Positions 8,753 through 16,488 of a DNA stretch of 36,328 bases are shown piece by piece. Position 1 is the first letter of the stretch; each line of letters starts with the position of its first letter. The notes under the pieces were generated by a model. That model saw only the letters and a list, made by a program, of their open reading frames with translations. It did not search any database and was not told the DNA's origin. The position numbers and the translations under genes are program-made. Source of the DNA: a virus; the IMG/VR virus record IMGVR_UViG_3300037549_000144, positions 1 to 36,328 of that record; one strand, written 5' to 3'.

Positions 8753-9286
8753 ATGCGTGTGACCGGCGATCTGCCGCACGACCTCACGCCGGGGCCGGGG
8801 ATTCTACCGCTCGACGCGGAGAAGGAGGCGATGCTGCGCCGCGCGCTGGTCGACGAGGCGCGCACCTGGATCGGCACGCCGTACCGCCAGCTTGGCGATG
8901 TCAAGGGGATCGCGTGCGACTGCTCGATGCTACTGGTGCGCTGCCTTGTCGATACCGGCATCGTCGAGGCGTTCGATCCGCGTCCCTACCCGCCGACGTG
9001 GTTTCTGCATCAGGCGGATGAACGCTACATCGACTGGCTCAGCATCGTCGCGGTCGAGGTCGAAACGCCGCAGCCGGGCGATTTCGTGACGGTCAAGATC
9101 GGACGCGCGTTCGCGCACAGCGGCATCGTCAGTGACGCCGAGCATCTGATCCACGCGTTCGCCGATGAGGGCCAGGTGCGCGAGAGCGTGCTGCGGCATC
9201 CGCGCCTGTCGTTCATGGGGCATGGCAGCCGGACGGCGCGGCCGCGGCGGTTCTACGACCTGTTCGCCCGCCTCGGGGGGCGCTGA
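8753..9286 (+). CDS. NlpC/P60 tail-tip cell-wall peptidase (GTA gp14-like)
   Basis: 177 residues, ATG three bases after the hub gene. It shows the NlpC/P60 signature: ARTWIGTPYRQLGD, then CDCS with the probable catalytic Cys at residue 57. PQPGDFVTVKIGRAFAHSGIV follows with catalytic His122, and a third polar residue is likely in EHLIHA (131-135). It cleaves peptidoglycan peptides during DNA entry in phage and GTA tail tips. No signal peptide, consistent with a virion-borne enzyme. The C-terminus reaches the large tip-protein gene with a one-base gap. Confidence 0.85.
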   Translation: MRVTGDLPHDLTPGPGILPLDAEKEAMLRRALVDEARTWIGTPYRQLGDVKGIACDCSMLLVRCLVDTGIVEAFDPRPYPPTWFLHQADERYIDWLSIVAVEVETPQPGDFVTVKIGRAFAHSGIVSDAEHLIHAFADEGQVRESVLRHPRLSFMGHGSRTARPRRFYDLFARLGGR

Positions 9287-9287
9287 C

Positions 9288-11324
9288 ATGGGCTTCCTGC
9301 ATTCAGGCAGTAATGCCTCCAACCCGCCGCAATACACCAACGTGCAGGTGCAGACCTCCGCCGAGGGTATGGTCGTTCCCGTCATCTACGGGCGCAACCG
9401 CGTCGCGCCGAACCTCGTATGGGCGGATAATTTCCAAGGCAAGAACGGCGGCAAGAAGGGCGGCGGCAAGGGTGGCGGCAAGGGATCGGGCAACAAGACC
9501 TATTACACCGGCGTCGTGCTGGCGGTCTGCGAAGGTCCGATCAGCTACGGCTTCATCTTCATCGACAATTCGACGGTCGGCACCTTCGGCTATCTCAACC
9601 TGACGCCTTATATCGGCACCTCGACGCAGACCCCGGCTGATCTGATCAGCACGATCGGCTCCGCGTTCGTGCCGATGGCCTATCGCAACACCGCCTACCT
9701 CGCGTCGAACAGCTACGATCTCGGCGCGGCGGCGACCTTGCCGCAGCACAACTTTGAAATTCACGGCTTCTTCGATTCCAGTTGCAGCATCAGCGGCTTT
9801 CCCGACGCCAATCCGGCGACGTTCATCACCGATCTCTGCACCAACACTCGCTATGGCCTCTCGATGCCGTCCGGGCTGATCGCCGACACGACGCAATACG
9901 CGACCTATTGCCTTGCCAGCAACCTGCTGATGAGCCCGGTGCTCGACAAGCAGGAACAGTTCATCTCGACGTTGCAGCGCTGGGCGGAGTTATCGAACAC
10001 CTGGATTTTCTGGTCGGAAAACCAGATGAAGTTCGTCCCGCTGGGCACCTATGCGGTGAGCGGCAACGGCGTGACGTACACGCCGGTCACGACGATTCAG
10101 TACGACCTCGGCTACGACGACTTCATCGTCAAGTCCGGCGAGCCGCCGTTGACCGTGCTGCGCGGTGACATCAGCAAGGCGTATAACTGGGTCAAGGTCA
10201 ACGCGCGGCATCGCATCAATCTCTACAACGCGGTCACCGTCGAGTGGAAAGACCTTGCGTCGATCTCGCAATTCGGCGCGTTCCAGGCGAAGGAAGTGCA
10301 GGCCGATGAGGTCTGCGATCGCAACATCGCGCAAGTCATGGCGACGTTTCTCGGCGAGCGTTCGCTGTACCTGCGCAATGAATACAAGTTCACCCTGGGA
10401 TGGAATTACTGCCTGCTTGAGCCGGGCGATATTGTCAGCCTCAACGATCCGGCGCTCAACCTCGTGACGCATCCGGTGCGGATCAAGGAGGTTGCCGAGG
10501 ACAAGGACGGCAATTTGACGATCACCGCCGAGGAATGTCCGACCGCGTTCGGCGCGGCGGCGACGCTGACGCCGCAGCCGAGCACGCCGGCAAGTTTCCC
10601 GTCCTCGGACGTGGACCCGGGATCGGTCAATCCCCCGGCGATCTATGAGCCTGATACCGCCGTCACGGCGGGGCAGTCGCAGATATGGGTCGGCGCGTCG
10701 GGCGGCAGCTATTGGGGCGGAGCGACGGTCTACGCGAGCATCGACGACGTGACCTATGCGGAGATCGGCGCGATCGACAATCCGATCCCGCAAGGCGTGC
10801 TGCTGAGCACGCTGGCTTCGCACGCTGATCCTGACACCACGGACACGCTCTCGATCGATCTGACCGAAAGTCTGACCGTGCTGAGCGCGAGTGTGACCGA
10901 TGCGGACGCCGATGCCGGTCGCACGCTCGCGCTGGTCGATGGCGAACTGATTGCCTACGGCGCGGTCGCGCCAAACATCACCAACAGCTATTCGTCGGAC
11001 CTGACGTATCTGCGGCGCGGCTTCTACGGCAGCCTGATCGGCGCGCACGCGGCGGGCTCGGCGTTCTCGGCGCTGACCCCCTCGGCGATGCTGAAGGTGA
11101 CACTGCCGGCGTCCTATGTCGGCAAGACGGTGTATCTCAAGCTGACCAGCTTCAACCTCTTCGGCAGCGCCGAGCAGGATATTTCGCTCGTGACGCGCTA
11201 TTCCTTCGTCCCTGTCGGGCGCGTGCTCGCGGCGACCGCGGTGCTGCTGCCGCTGGTCAACGGCGATATGCCGGTCGGCGTCGTCACCAATTCATCCGGA
11301 GTGCCGATCTATGTGGCTCAATAG
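9288..11324 (+). CDS. tail tip / host-attachment protein (Phage-tail_3, GTA gp15-like)
   Basis: 678 residues from ATG 9288, chosen because it directly follows the peptidase stop; the frame is open further upstream but only as a shadow of the peptidase. The start MGFLHSGSNASNPPQYTNVQ, with QTSAEGMVVPVIYGRNRVAPN, is the typical opening of this family. A Gly/Lys-rich linker lies at about residues 48-66. The middle contains the Phage-tail_3-like segment (YNWVKVNARHRINLYN, RSLYLRNEYKFTLGWNYCLLEPGDIV). The C-terminal ~200 residues are beta-rich and probably carry receptor-facing domains. It is the last of the four tip genes. Confidence 0.85.
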   Translation: MGFLHSGSNASNPPQYTNVQVQTSAEGMVVPVIYGRNRVAPNLVWADNFQGKNGGKKGGGKGGGKGSGNKTYYTGVVLAVCEGPISYGFIFIDNSTVGTFGYLNLTPYIGTSTQTPADLISTIGSAFVPMAYRNTAYLASNSYDLGAAATLPQHNFEIHGFFDSSCSISGFPDANPATFITDLCTNTRYGLSMPSGLIADTTQYATYCLASNLLMSPVLDKQEQFISTLQRWAELSNTWIFWSENQMKFVPLGTYAVSGNGVTYTPVTTIQYDLGYDDFIVKSGEPPLTVLRGDISKAYNWVKVNARHRINLYNAVTVEWKDLASISQFGAFQAKEVQADEVCDRNIAQVMATFLGERSLYLRNEYKFTLGWNYCLLEPGDIVSLNDPALNLVTHPVRIKEVAEDKDGNLTITAEECPTAFGAAATLTPQPSTPASFPSSDVDPGSVNPPAIYEPDTAVTAGQSQIWVGASGGSYWGGATVYASIDDVTYAEIGAIDNPIPQGVLLSTLASHADPDTTDTLSIDLTESLTVLSASVTDADADAGRTLALVDGELIAYGAVAPNITNSYSSDLTYLRRGFYGSLIGAHAAGSAFSALTPSAMLKVTLPASYVGKTVYLKLTSFNLFGSAEQDISLVTRYSFVPVGRVLAATAVLLPLVNGDMPVGVVTNSSGVPIYVAQ

Positions 11325-11326
11325 TC

Positions 11327-12031
11327 ATGGCTGAATCGACCCTGCTGACCGACTACCTCGGGCGCGGCCTCGCCTCGGCGCGGCCCTCATCGCTCACCGT
11401 CGCGGCGAACGCGCTGGCGCTCTACTACGCGACGGACACCACCACCTGGTCCTACTGGAACGGCTCGGGCTGGACCAACATGACGATGGCGGTCAACAGC
11501 GTGACCGCCGGAGCCGGGCTGAGCGGAGGCACGATCACCGCGTCGGGCACGATCGCACTCGCTCCGGTTGCGGCTGGCGCGATCCTGGCGAACACCGGCA
11601 CAGTCTCGGCGGTGCCCTCGGCGACGGCGCTATCGGATCTGTTCGCGATCAACACGGGCACGATCGACGTCGCGACCGCGCTGCGCAGCGTGCCGATCCC
11701 TTTCGCGTTCTCAGGCAAGCCGCTCGCGGGGCAGATGGAGCACGTCGCGCAGATCAGCGACGCGCTGCTCAATATCCCCGCCACGCTGGCCGGCACCGCG
11801 ACCTATGTCGGCACCAATCCCACGGCGACGGCGGTGTTCACCTTGAGCAAGGTGCATTCCGGCACGGTGACGACGATCGGCACGATCTCGATCGCGACCT
11901 CGGGCACCGTCACCTTGAGCGGCAGCGCCTATACCGCCGCCGCCGGCGATACGCTGCGGCTGACCGCGCCGTCGCCGCAGGACAGCACGCTCGCGGATGT
12001 CTGCATCACCGTCGAGGGCAAGCTGCCTTGA
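11327..12031 (+). CDS. probable tail fibre or tip-associated protein
   Basis: 234 residues, ATG two bases after the tip gene. The N-terminus includes ALALYYATDTTTWSYWNGSGWTNM in two overlapping parts (YYATDTTTWSYWNGSGW). This Trp/Tyr-rich motif recurs in fibre and decoration-type proteins of alphaproteobacterial phages. The rest is low-complexity beta-rich sequence dominated by Gly, Ser, Thr and Ala (GTITASGTIALAP, SGTVTLSGSAYTAAAGDTLR), as in trimeric fibre shafts or carbohydrate-facing domains. No enzymatic motif. It is the last gene before the lysis module. Fibre function is inferred from position and composition. Confidence 0.55.
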   Translation: MAESTLLTDYLGRGLASARPSSLTVAANALALYYATDTTTWSYWNGSGWTNMTMAVNSVTAGAGLSGGTITASGTIALAPVAAGAILANTGTVSAVPSATALSDLFAINTGTIDVATALRSVPIPFAFSGKPLAGQMEHVAQISDALLNIPATLAGTATYVGTNPTATAVFTLSKVHSGTVTTIGTISIATSGTVTLSGSAYTAAAGDTLRLTAPSPQDSTLADVCITVEGKLP

Positions 12032-12084
12032 CGACCGCACTATTTCATTCGCGTAGCGGTCGATCACGCGCGTATTAGTTTTTT
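12032..12084 (+). terminator. hairpin with distal T-run after the fibre gene
   Basis: Arms CGACCGC (12032-12038) and GCGGTCG (12056-12062) are perfectly complementary. A run of six T is at 12079-12084, but 16 bases separate arm and T-run, so this is at best a weak or partial terminator between tail and lysis genes. Confidence 0.3.
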
Positions 12085-12108
12085 CCGCCAAGCAGGGACT
12101 ATTTCCTT

Positions 12109-12534
12109 GTGTCAGGAGTAAGCGACTCCTCCGCGCCGCTCCGCTCGGCGCTCGCCCGCGTGCCGATCATGGCTGTGCTCAACGCACTGGTCCTGCTGGT
12201 CGGCCTGACGGCCTGGGCGGTGTCGGTGCACAACCAGGCCGACACCGCGAGCCGTGATCTGGTGCGGCTGGATGCGTCGATGACGGACAAGATCGCCGAG
12301 TTGCGCGCGGTCACCGCTGCCGGACTGAGCGAAGTACACACCCAGTTGAGCGTGCTGCCTGATCAGCGCGCGCGGATCGAGGTGCTGGAGCGGCACGCCT
12401 CGGACGCCGATGCGCGGCTGACCGCGATTGCCGCGATCGTCGCCGGGCACACCGAGGCCGAGGCGCAAAGTCGCGCCGATATCAATGCGTTGCTGCGCAC
12501 GATCAATCAGCCGCTTGAGCGGCGCGTGCGATGA
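12109..12534 (+). CDS. inner-membrane spanin-like protein (Rz type)
   Basis: 141 residues from GTG 12109, with AGGGA at 12094-12098 as ribosome-binding site; a shorter form could start at GTG 12160 or ATG 12169. One transmembrane segment (residues ~20-40, IMAVLNALVLLVGLTAWAVS) is followed by ~100 residues of Ala/Arg/Glu-rich probable coiled coil facing the periplasm. This N-in topology, plus the lipoprotein gene that overlaps its last four bases and the adjacent endolysin, fits an i-spanin. A holin-like role cannot be excluded because no other clear holin is visible. Confidence 0.55.
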   Translation: MSGVSDSSAPLRSALARVPIMAVLNALVLLVGLTAWAVSVHNQADTASRDLVRLDASMTDKIAELRAVTAAGLSEVHTQLSVLPDQRARIEVLERHASDADARLTAIAAIVAGHTEAEAQSRADINALLRTINQPLERRVR

Positions 12535-12818
12535 GGCCGGTGCTGGCGCTGTTGTTGCTCGCAGGCTGTGTCAGCCAGCAGCAGATCAGCGCGCGCGATT
12601 TTGATCCACCGCCGACCACGTTGACGCAATGCTATCAGCCGCATCCGCTGCCCAAGCCGCCGCCGCCGCCGCGCAGCGCGCAGGCGGTGATCGACTGGGC
12701 ACGCGCATTGCAGGAAGTCGCGATAACGAACAGTGCGAACCTGATTGATTGTGCGGAACGCATCGCTCATCTCAACGCCTGGATCAACGACCGGACCGCC
12801 AGGGAGCGGCCACAATGA
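12531..12818 (+). CDS. outer-membrane lipoprotein spanin-like (Rz1 / LysC type)
   Basis: 95 residues. A short signal peptide ends in the lipobox L-A-G-C with Cys13 as lipidation site. The mature part is proline-rich (DPPPTT, PKPPPPPR at ~42-48), as in Rz1-type proteins. It ends with DWARALQEVA, then DCAERIAHLNAWI, similar to the W..CA pattern of P2 LysC-like o-spanins. It overlaps the preceding membrane gene by ATGA and the endolysin gene by ATGA, a compact lysis cassette. Outer-membrane anchoring is expected because no Asp follows Cys13. Confidence 0.7.
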   Translation: MRPVLALLLLAGCVSQQQISARDFDPPPTTLTQCYQPHPLPKPPPPPRSAQAVIDWARALQEVAITNSANLIDCAERIAHLNAWINDRTARERPQ

Positions 12819-13405
12819 CAGACATGAAACTGGCGCTGGGCTACGCCGCGACCTGCGTCTGCGGCTCTGAGGGCTTCGCCAAGACGGCGTATCTCGACAA
12901 GCTGGCGCGCGTGCCGGTCTGGACGATCGGCTACGGCACGACGCGGATCAACGGCGAGCCGGTGCGCGAGGGTATGACCTGCACGCACGATCAGGCGCTC
13001 GCCTGGGCGGCTGCGGATATGCAGGCGGCGGCGAATTTCGTGCGGCGCGCGGTGAGCGTGGAGCTGAACGATTGGCAACTCGCCGCGCTGATCTCGTTCT
13101 GCTACAATATCGGGATGGGCAATTTCGCGCGTTCGTCGGTGCGCGCGGCGCTCAATGCCGGGTGCTATGCGTGCGCGGCGGAGAAGCTGCTTGAGTATGA
13201 CGAGGCCGGCGGGCACGTCATCGGCGGACTGGAAACCCGGCGCAAGCGCGAGCGGGCGCTATTTCTGATCGGTAACGGCAATATCGCGTTCCACACCTGT
13301 CCCGCCGCGCCCGCCGCAGCGTGCGGCATTGATCCCGACAATGAAGCCGATTTGCTTAATCAGCAGGAACTCGACCGCCTGCATCACCAAGGAGACCCCG
13401 CATGA
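12815..13405 (+). CDS. GH24 endolysin (phage lysozyme, muramidase)
   Basis: 196 residues from ATG 12815, set by the 4-base overlap with the lipoprotein gene. It hydrolyses the glycan strand between MurNAc and GlcNAc. Glu19 (in GSEGF), Asp28 (in AYLDKL) and Thr37 (in VWTIGYGT) form the GH24 triad. E-x8-D spacing is canonical, while D-x8-T is three longer than the usual D-x5-T. CYNIGMGNF and GLETRRKRERALF in the second half are also typical. The N-terminus (MTDMKLALGYAATCVCG) is only weakly hydrophobic, so a signal-arrest-release type is possible but not convincing. The C-terminal ~40 residues extend beyond the usual domain. Confidence 0.88.
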   Translation: MTDMKLALGYAATCVCGSEGFAKTAYLDKLARVPVWTIGYGTTRINGEPVREGMTCTHDQALAWAAADMQAAANFVRRAVSVELNDWQLAALISFCYNIGMGNFARSSVRAALNAGCYACAAEKLLEYDEAGGHVIGGLETRRKRERALFLIGNGNIAFHTCPAAPAAACGIDPDNEADLLNQQELDRLHHQGDPA

Positions 13406-13710
13406 GCATCGCCGCCGCCTTCGCCGCTGTCGAGAAGGGTGCCGCCAGCGTCTATCATTCCGTGCTCGCCACCGGCAGTCAGGTGCTCGCCTGGGAGCAT
13501 GATCCGGCCGTCGCGCCATTGCTCGACGTCGGCGTCGCCTATGCAAATTCGGCATTGACCCGCTTCGGCGTGCCCGCCGGGACGGTATCGATCGTGGCAC
13601 AGGACGTCGTCGTGGCGCTCAAGGCGCTGGCGGCGATCGATCCGACCGTGCCCTCGGTCGCGACATCGACGACGACGACGACGGAAACCATCGCGACCGG
13701 AACGGAATAG
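13402..13710 (+). CDS. small lysis-region protein, function unknown
   Basis: 102 residues, overlapping the endolysin by 4 bases. It is Ala/Val-rich with moderately hydrophobic helices (VAPLLDVGVAYANSALTRFG, GTVSIVAQDVVVALKALAAI) and a Thr-rich tail (TSTTTTTETIATGTE). It lacks a long enough hydrophobic run for a confident transmembrane call. The position after the endolysin and before the terminator could fit a holin or an accessory lysis protein, but the sequence itself does not show this. Confidence 0.6.
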   Translation: MSIAAAFAAVEKGAASVYHSVLATGSQVLAWEHDPAVAPLLDVGVAYANSALTRFGVPAGTVSIVAQDVVVALKALAAIDPTVPSVATSTTTTTETIATGTE

Positions 13711-13780
13711 GGCTGGTCAGCGCAACGGATTTGTGCGCAACGTATCGGCGTTTCCTACCTGGACTATTGCAACTGGCGCG

Positions 13781-13818
13781 CTCCGGCCTCGAGTCCCCCT
13801 CTGAGGCCGGGGTTTTTT
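13781..13818 (+). terminator. strong rho-independent terminator of the late operon
   Basis: CCGGCCTC (13783-13790) pairs with GAGGCCGG (13803-13810), extendable by two outer pairs including one wobble, and is followed by GG and six T (13813-13818). It lies between the convergent lysis genes and the - strand gene ending at 13817. Confidence 0.9.
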
Positions 13819-14146
13819 ATGCGTAGCCCGCCGAGGTGTCCTGCGCCCATTCCAGAATGATCCGCGAGTGCATTTCGTCGGCATCATCCTGGGCCATCGT
13901 CGCGGTGTCGATCGCGTCGCTGTTGCGCATGACCAGCAGCACGACGGGCAGTTGCTCCATCGCCTTGTCCGACAGCGTGTCCCATTCGACGCCCTCGACC
14001 ACCAGTTCGCGGCTCTCGCGCGGCAGCGGCATCAGGTGGGGCTTGCGGCCGGCTGACAGGCCGACGATGCGATACCCTGGCGGGATCGGCACGCACACTT
14101 CGACGGTGCCGACGACGACATAAGCGGCAAAGGGAATGACGGTCAT
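13817..14146 (-). CDS. hypothetical protein
   Basis: 109 residues, last gene of a - strand chain (15121 to 13817). The start ATG at 14146 overlaps the stop of the upstream gene by 4 bases. The sequence is acidic and mixed alpha/beta (YVVVGTVEVCVPIPPGYRIVG, ELVVEGVEWDTLSDKAMEQLP, MAQDDADEMHSRIILEWAQD). No membrane segment, metal site or known motif. Its stop lies inside the T-run of the late terminator on the other strand, so transcripts converge here. Confidence 0.65.
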   Translation of the reverse strand: MTVIPFAAYVVVGTVEVCVPIPPGYRIVGLSAGRKPHLMPLPRESRELVVEGVEWDTLSDKAMEQLPVVLLVMRNSDAIDTATMAQDDADEMHSRIILEWAQDTSAGYA

Positions 14147-14688
14147 GCAAGCCCCCGTTCGAGATCGGCTGAGAACGCATCGAGTTCGCCCGACCAGCCT
14201 GACATGCGATCGAGATCGGCCTTTGTCGGCTCATCACCGGCATCGCTCTGGCTCATGATCAGGCGGAACAGCGAGGCGGCACCGCCATAGAACGCGCGGC
14301 GGCATTCGGTGCGCTGCACCTCGGACGTCTCGTCGTTGAAGATCGCGTCCGACAGGCTGGCCCACTCTCCGGCGATGGTCGGCGGATAGGTCTCAGGCTC
14401 GCGCCTGGGCCTGGGCGGCGCTTGCGCCTCGGCCTTGCTCTGCGGGCCGCGCTGCTCGGGCGGCACCCGGCGCAGCGCCTCGACGGCGAAGCCGATCAGC
14501 ATGACCATATCGTCGGCGGTGGAGCGCTGGCCGACGACATGGACCGTGCCGTCATGCAGTTCCGCGACGACCATACCGTGCATGATGCTGCCTTTGCGCG
14601 CGAGATCGGCGAGTTGCTGATACGCCTTGTTCGGGTCTTTCGCCGACATCAGGCGGATGAATCGCCCGCCTTCGGTTTCTGCTGTCAT
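14143..14688 (-). CDS. hypothetical protein
   Basis: 181 residues from ATG 14688, set by ATGA overlap with the upstream gene; the frame remains open farther upstream but without support. The N-terminal part (FIRLMSAKDPNKAYQQLADL, MHGMVVAELHDGTVHVVGQR, DDMVMLIGFAVEAL) looks like a compact regulatory-type alpha/beta domain. It is followed by a Pro/Arg linker (~100-125) and an acidic helical C-terminus. I do not recognise the family. Translationally coupled to both neighbours. Confidence 0.6.
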   Translation of the reverse strand: MTAETEGGRFIRLMSAKDPNKAYQQLADLARKGSIMHGMVVAELHDGTVHVVGQRSTADDMVMLIGFAVEALRRVPPEQRGPQSKAEAQAPPRPRREPETYPPTIAGEWASLSDAIFNDETSEVQRTECRRAFYGGAASLFRLIMSQSDAGDEPTKADLDRMSGWSGELDAFSADLERGLA

Positions 14689-14864
14689 GGTTTGACCTCG
14701 GGTTTGACGGGCGGCTCGCTGACGCCGATGACGCGGACCAACTTGCCCCGGCTGAACATCGCCACCCGCTTGCCCTCTCGCAGTGCGTCGCGTATGCGCA
14801 GCGCGAGTGCCGCCATGCGGCCCTGGTGCTGGCTTTCGACGGTGATCAGGACCTCTCGGCTCAT
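14685..14864 (-). CDS. small hypothetical protein
   Basis: 59 residues from ATG 14864, which overlaps the stop of the upstream gene (14861-14863). It reads SREVLITVESQHQGRMAALA, then RIRDALREGKRVAMFSRGKLVRVIGVSEPP: basic, with a strand-helix-strand feel and a Pro/Lys tail. The ATGA junctions at both ends are the main evidence that it is expressed. No family recognised. Confidence 0.55.
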   Translation of the reverse strand: MSREVLITVESQHQGRMAALALRIRDALREGKRVAMFSRGKLVRVIGVSEPPVKPEVKP

Positions 14865-15121
14865 CGATATCCCTTTCGCCGCTTGCGCGCGGCGAGGGCA
14901 TCCATAGCGGCAAAGGCTGCGTCGGGAGAAGCGTGCGTCTCCGCACGGATGGTGCCGGGCGATCCGATGCGGCCCCACTCGCGCACCAAGGAGGTCCGCC
15001 GAGACGCAAGCGGCGCACCCGAATCGTCCGGCGGCGACAAGTCTAGCGCATACTGCACCGACAGTGCATACGAGCGTGCCATGTGTCGGCCCGGATCGCG
15101 TTTGTGCAGGATCATTCGCAT
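14861..15121 (-). CDS. small hypothetical protein, first of a - strand chain
   Basis: 86 residues from ATG 15121 (a second ATG is at 15115). It is Arg/Ala/Ser-rich and contains MARSYALSVQYALDLSPPDD and ETHASPDAAFAAMDALAARK. It has no clear ribosome-binding site but is joined downstream by a 4-base overlap. It diverges from the small + strand gene at 15165 across a 43-base gap. Function unknown. Confidence 0.5.
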   Translation of the reverse strand: MRMILHKRDPGRHMARSYALSVQYALDLSPPDDSGAPLASRRTSLVREWGRIGSPGTIRAETHASPDAAFAAMDALAARKRRKGYR

Positions 15122-15164
15122 GGCGGCGATTGTGCATCACGTTAAACGCGAAGGAAAGCCACCT
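15122..15164. promoter_or_regulatory. divergent intergenic region with a weak operator-like site
   Basis: The gap separates divergent genes. TTGTGCA-TCA-CGTTAAA at 15130-15146 has a perfect left half but only 4 of 7 matches in the right half of the 17-bp dyad described elsewhere in the window, so it is a weak candidate. AAGGA at 15151-15155 serves the + strand gene. Confidence 0.3.
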
Positions 15165-15356
15165 ATGATCGAACCCGGCCCCTGGCAAGGTAATCTGCGC
15201 AGCGACGGCGCGAAAGTCATCAAGGGTAACGGCGGTTATATCGCGATCGGTCCGGAGGGAATCGAGGTGTCGTTCTGTCCGCATTGCGGCCTGCCGCTCG
15301 AAGACGCCGCGACCGCGCGCCTGCTCGCCGACAAGCTGTTCCCGATGCCGCTATGA
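15165..15356 (+). CDS. small protein with a CPHCG knuckle
   Basis: 63 residues from ATG 15165 with AAGGA nine bases upstream. It reads MIEPGPWQGNLRSDGAKVIK, then GGYIAIGPEGIEVSFCPHCG. Cys39 and Cys42 form a single CxxC knuckle, so metal binding would need a partner or dimer. It is the only + strand gene inside a - strand block and converges on the gene ending at 15351, overlapping its last bases. Function unknown. Confidence 0.6.
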   Translation: MIEPGPWQGNLRSDGAKVIKGNGGYIAIGPEGIEVSFCPHCGLPLEDAATARLLADKLFPMPL

Positions 15357-15569
15357 CGGCAGCCGCTCGACACCCGCCTGCTGCGACGGGAACGGCCATT
15401 GCCGGGTCGCTTCGAGAAACAGCACCATTTTCTTGAGTTCAGCCGGATCGGTGATCCCGCGATCGTACCAGACGAAGAAGCAGGCGGGGCAGATCCGTGA
15501 CGTGCCGTGCCACAGGCTACCGCGAACGTGCGCGACGGTGCGCTCGCAGCAGTCGCAGACGGCGCTCAC
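15351..15569 (-). CDS. small cysteine-rich protein (two Cys clusters)
   Basis: 72 residues from GTG 15569, overlapping the upstream stop by GTGA. The N-terminal CDCCERTVAH and a later ICPACFFVWYDRG form two cysteine clusters typical of a small zinc ribbon. It ends in an amphipathic helix (DPAELKKMVLFLEATR). Last gene of the chain 16475 to 15351. Probable nucleic-acid or protein-binding adaptor; no specific family recognised. Confidence 0.6.
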   Translation of the reverse strand: MSAVCDCCERTVAHVRGSLWHGTSRICPACFFVWYDRGITDPAELKKMVLFLEATRQWPFPSQQAGVERLPS

Positions 15570-15907
15570 GACGGTCTGATCTCGGTCAGACGGCAGGTCT
15601 CACCGGCCTCGGCGTCGCAGATCAGGCAGTGTCCCAGGGTGCTGACCGCACCACCCCGGTTCTTGCAGCCCGGCTCGTTCATCTCAGGTCTGACCTCGAA
15701 GTGGCGCAAGCTGGGCGGGCCGGGAATGGTTTGCAGTTCCGCCTCGAGTTCGGCGAGCGCTGAGAACGTCCCGCCCGGCTCGATGCCGACGGCGGCGATG
15801 AAGGCGACGACGCGCACGCCCTTGCCGGTCTCGCCCTTCCAGGCGCGCACCGGAAAGCCGTCATCGGTAAGAAAGAACTCTGGCGTCGGCTCGATGATCA
15901 GCTTCAT
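15566..15907 (-). CDS. hypothetical protein
   Basis: 113 residues from ATG 15907, chosen because it overlaps the upstream stop by ATGA; six further in-frame codons upstream are possible. It begins MKLIIEPTPEFFLTDDGFPV and has GKGVRVVAFIAAVGIEPGG in the middle. At the end are a Cys/His-containing segment (HCLICDAEAGETCRL, cysteines spaced CxxC plus one more) and the closing TEIRPS. Opening residues resemble small alphaproteobacterial phage proteins of unknown role. Confidence 0.6.
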   Translation of the reverse strand: MKLIIEPTPEFFLTDDGFPVRAWKGETGKGVRVVAFIAAVGIEPGGTFSALAELEAELQTIPGPPSLRHFEVRPEMNEPGCKNRGGAVSTLGHCLICDAEAGETCRLTEIRPS

Positions 15908-16227
15908 GTCTGCTCGTCGCTCCACGGCGGCTGCGGCGGTTGGTCGGCGACCAGCCGGAACTGGCGCAACTCGACGTGCATGTCGCGTCCGGCCTGGCGC
16001 AGCGCCTCGGCGCGGATGCGCTCGGCGACGGGGCGCAAGGCGGCGGCGGTGGCGTGCTGCGACGACATCAGCGGCATGTGGCGCACGGTGGCCTCGAAGG
16101 GCACGTCAGCCGAGACGATGCCCTCGCTGCCGTCAGCATAGACCGCGATCCAGACATAGAGCGCATGAACGCGCTGGCGCAGCGGCGGCGGATCGTCGCG
16201 GTAGACGTCGCGGTAGACGTCGGTCAT
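15904..16227 (-). CDS. hypothetical protein
   Basis: 107 residues from ATG 16227, fixed by the ATGA overlap with the upstream gene. The start MTDVYRDVYRDDPPP contains a four-codon tandem duplication (VYRD twice; a 12-base DNA repeat in 16198-16221). The rest (RVHALYVWIAVYADGSEGIV, RPVAERIRAEALRQAGRDMH) is mixed alpha/beta. No recognised family. Confidence 0.6.
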   Translation of the reverse strand: MTDVYRDVYRDDPPPLRQRVHALYVWIAVYADGSEGIVSADVPFEATVRHMPLMSSQHATAAALRPVAERIRAEALRQAGRDMHVELRQFRLVADQPPQPPWSDEQT

Positions 16228-16475
16228 TGCGCGTGCTTCTGCGCGTGGCGGATCGCGCGGCTGACCGCATCGCTCAGAGTGTGGCCGCATGGCATCCGCT
16301 GGATCGCTGTGCCCTTGGGGCTGATTGTGCCGAGCATACAGCGCCAGTTGGTGGTGAATTTCAGCAGCGTGAAGTGACCGTCGTGGTGCAGTGCGGCGTG
16401 TTCAGCAAGGCGTGCGAGTGCCTGACTATCGGTTTCCGCTGCGGCGTAATCCGCCGTGACGACGTTTTGATCCAC
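16224..16475 (-). CDS. hypothetical protein, GTG start after a conserved leader
   Basis: 83 residues if translation starts at GTG 16475; the frame is open to an ATG at 16556 (110 residues). The GTG is preferred because two bases upstream of it (16478-16488) sits AGGGACACCAC, a one-step variant of the GAGGACACCAC leader seen before other starts here. A 17-bp operator-like dyad also lies just beyond (16488-16504). It reads DQNVVTADYAAAETDSQALA, with CMLGTISPKGTAIQRMPCGH near the C-terminus. Function unknown. Head of a four-gene - strand chain. Confidence 0.5.
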   Translation of the reverse strand: MDQNVVTADYAAAETDSQALARLAEHAALHHDGHFTLLKFTTNWRCMLGTISPKGTAIQRMPCGHTLSDAVSRAIRHAQKHAQ

Positions 16476-16477
16476 AG

Positions 16478-16488
16478 GTGGTGTCCCT
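16478..16488 (-). promoter_or_regulatory. start-associated leader variant before GTG 16475
   Basis: On the - strand it reads AGGGACACCAC, then CT and GTG. Spacing to the start codon (2 bases) is the same as for the exact GAGGACACCAC copies. Confidence 0.45.
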
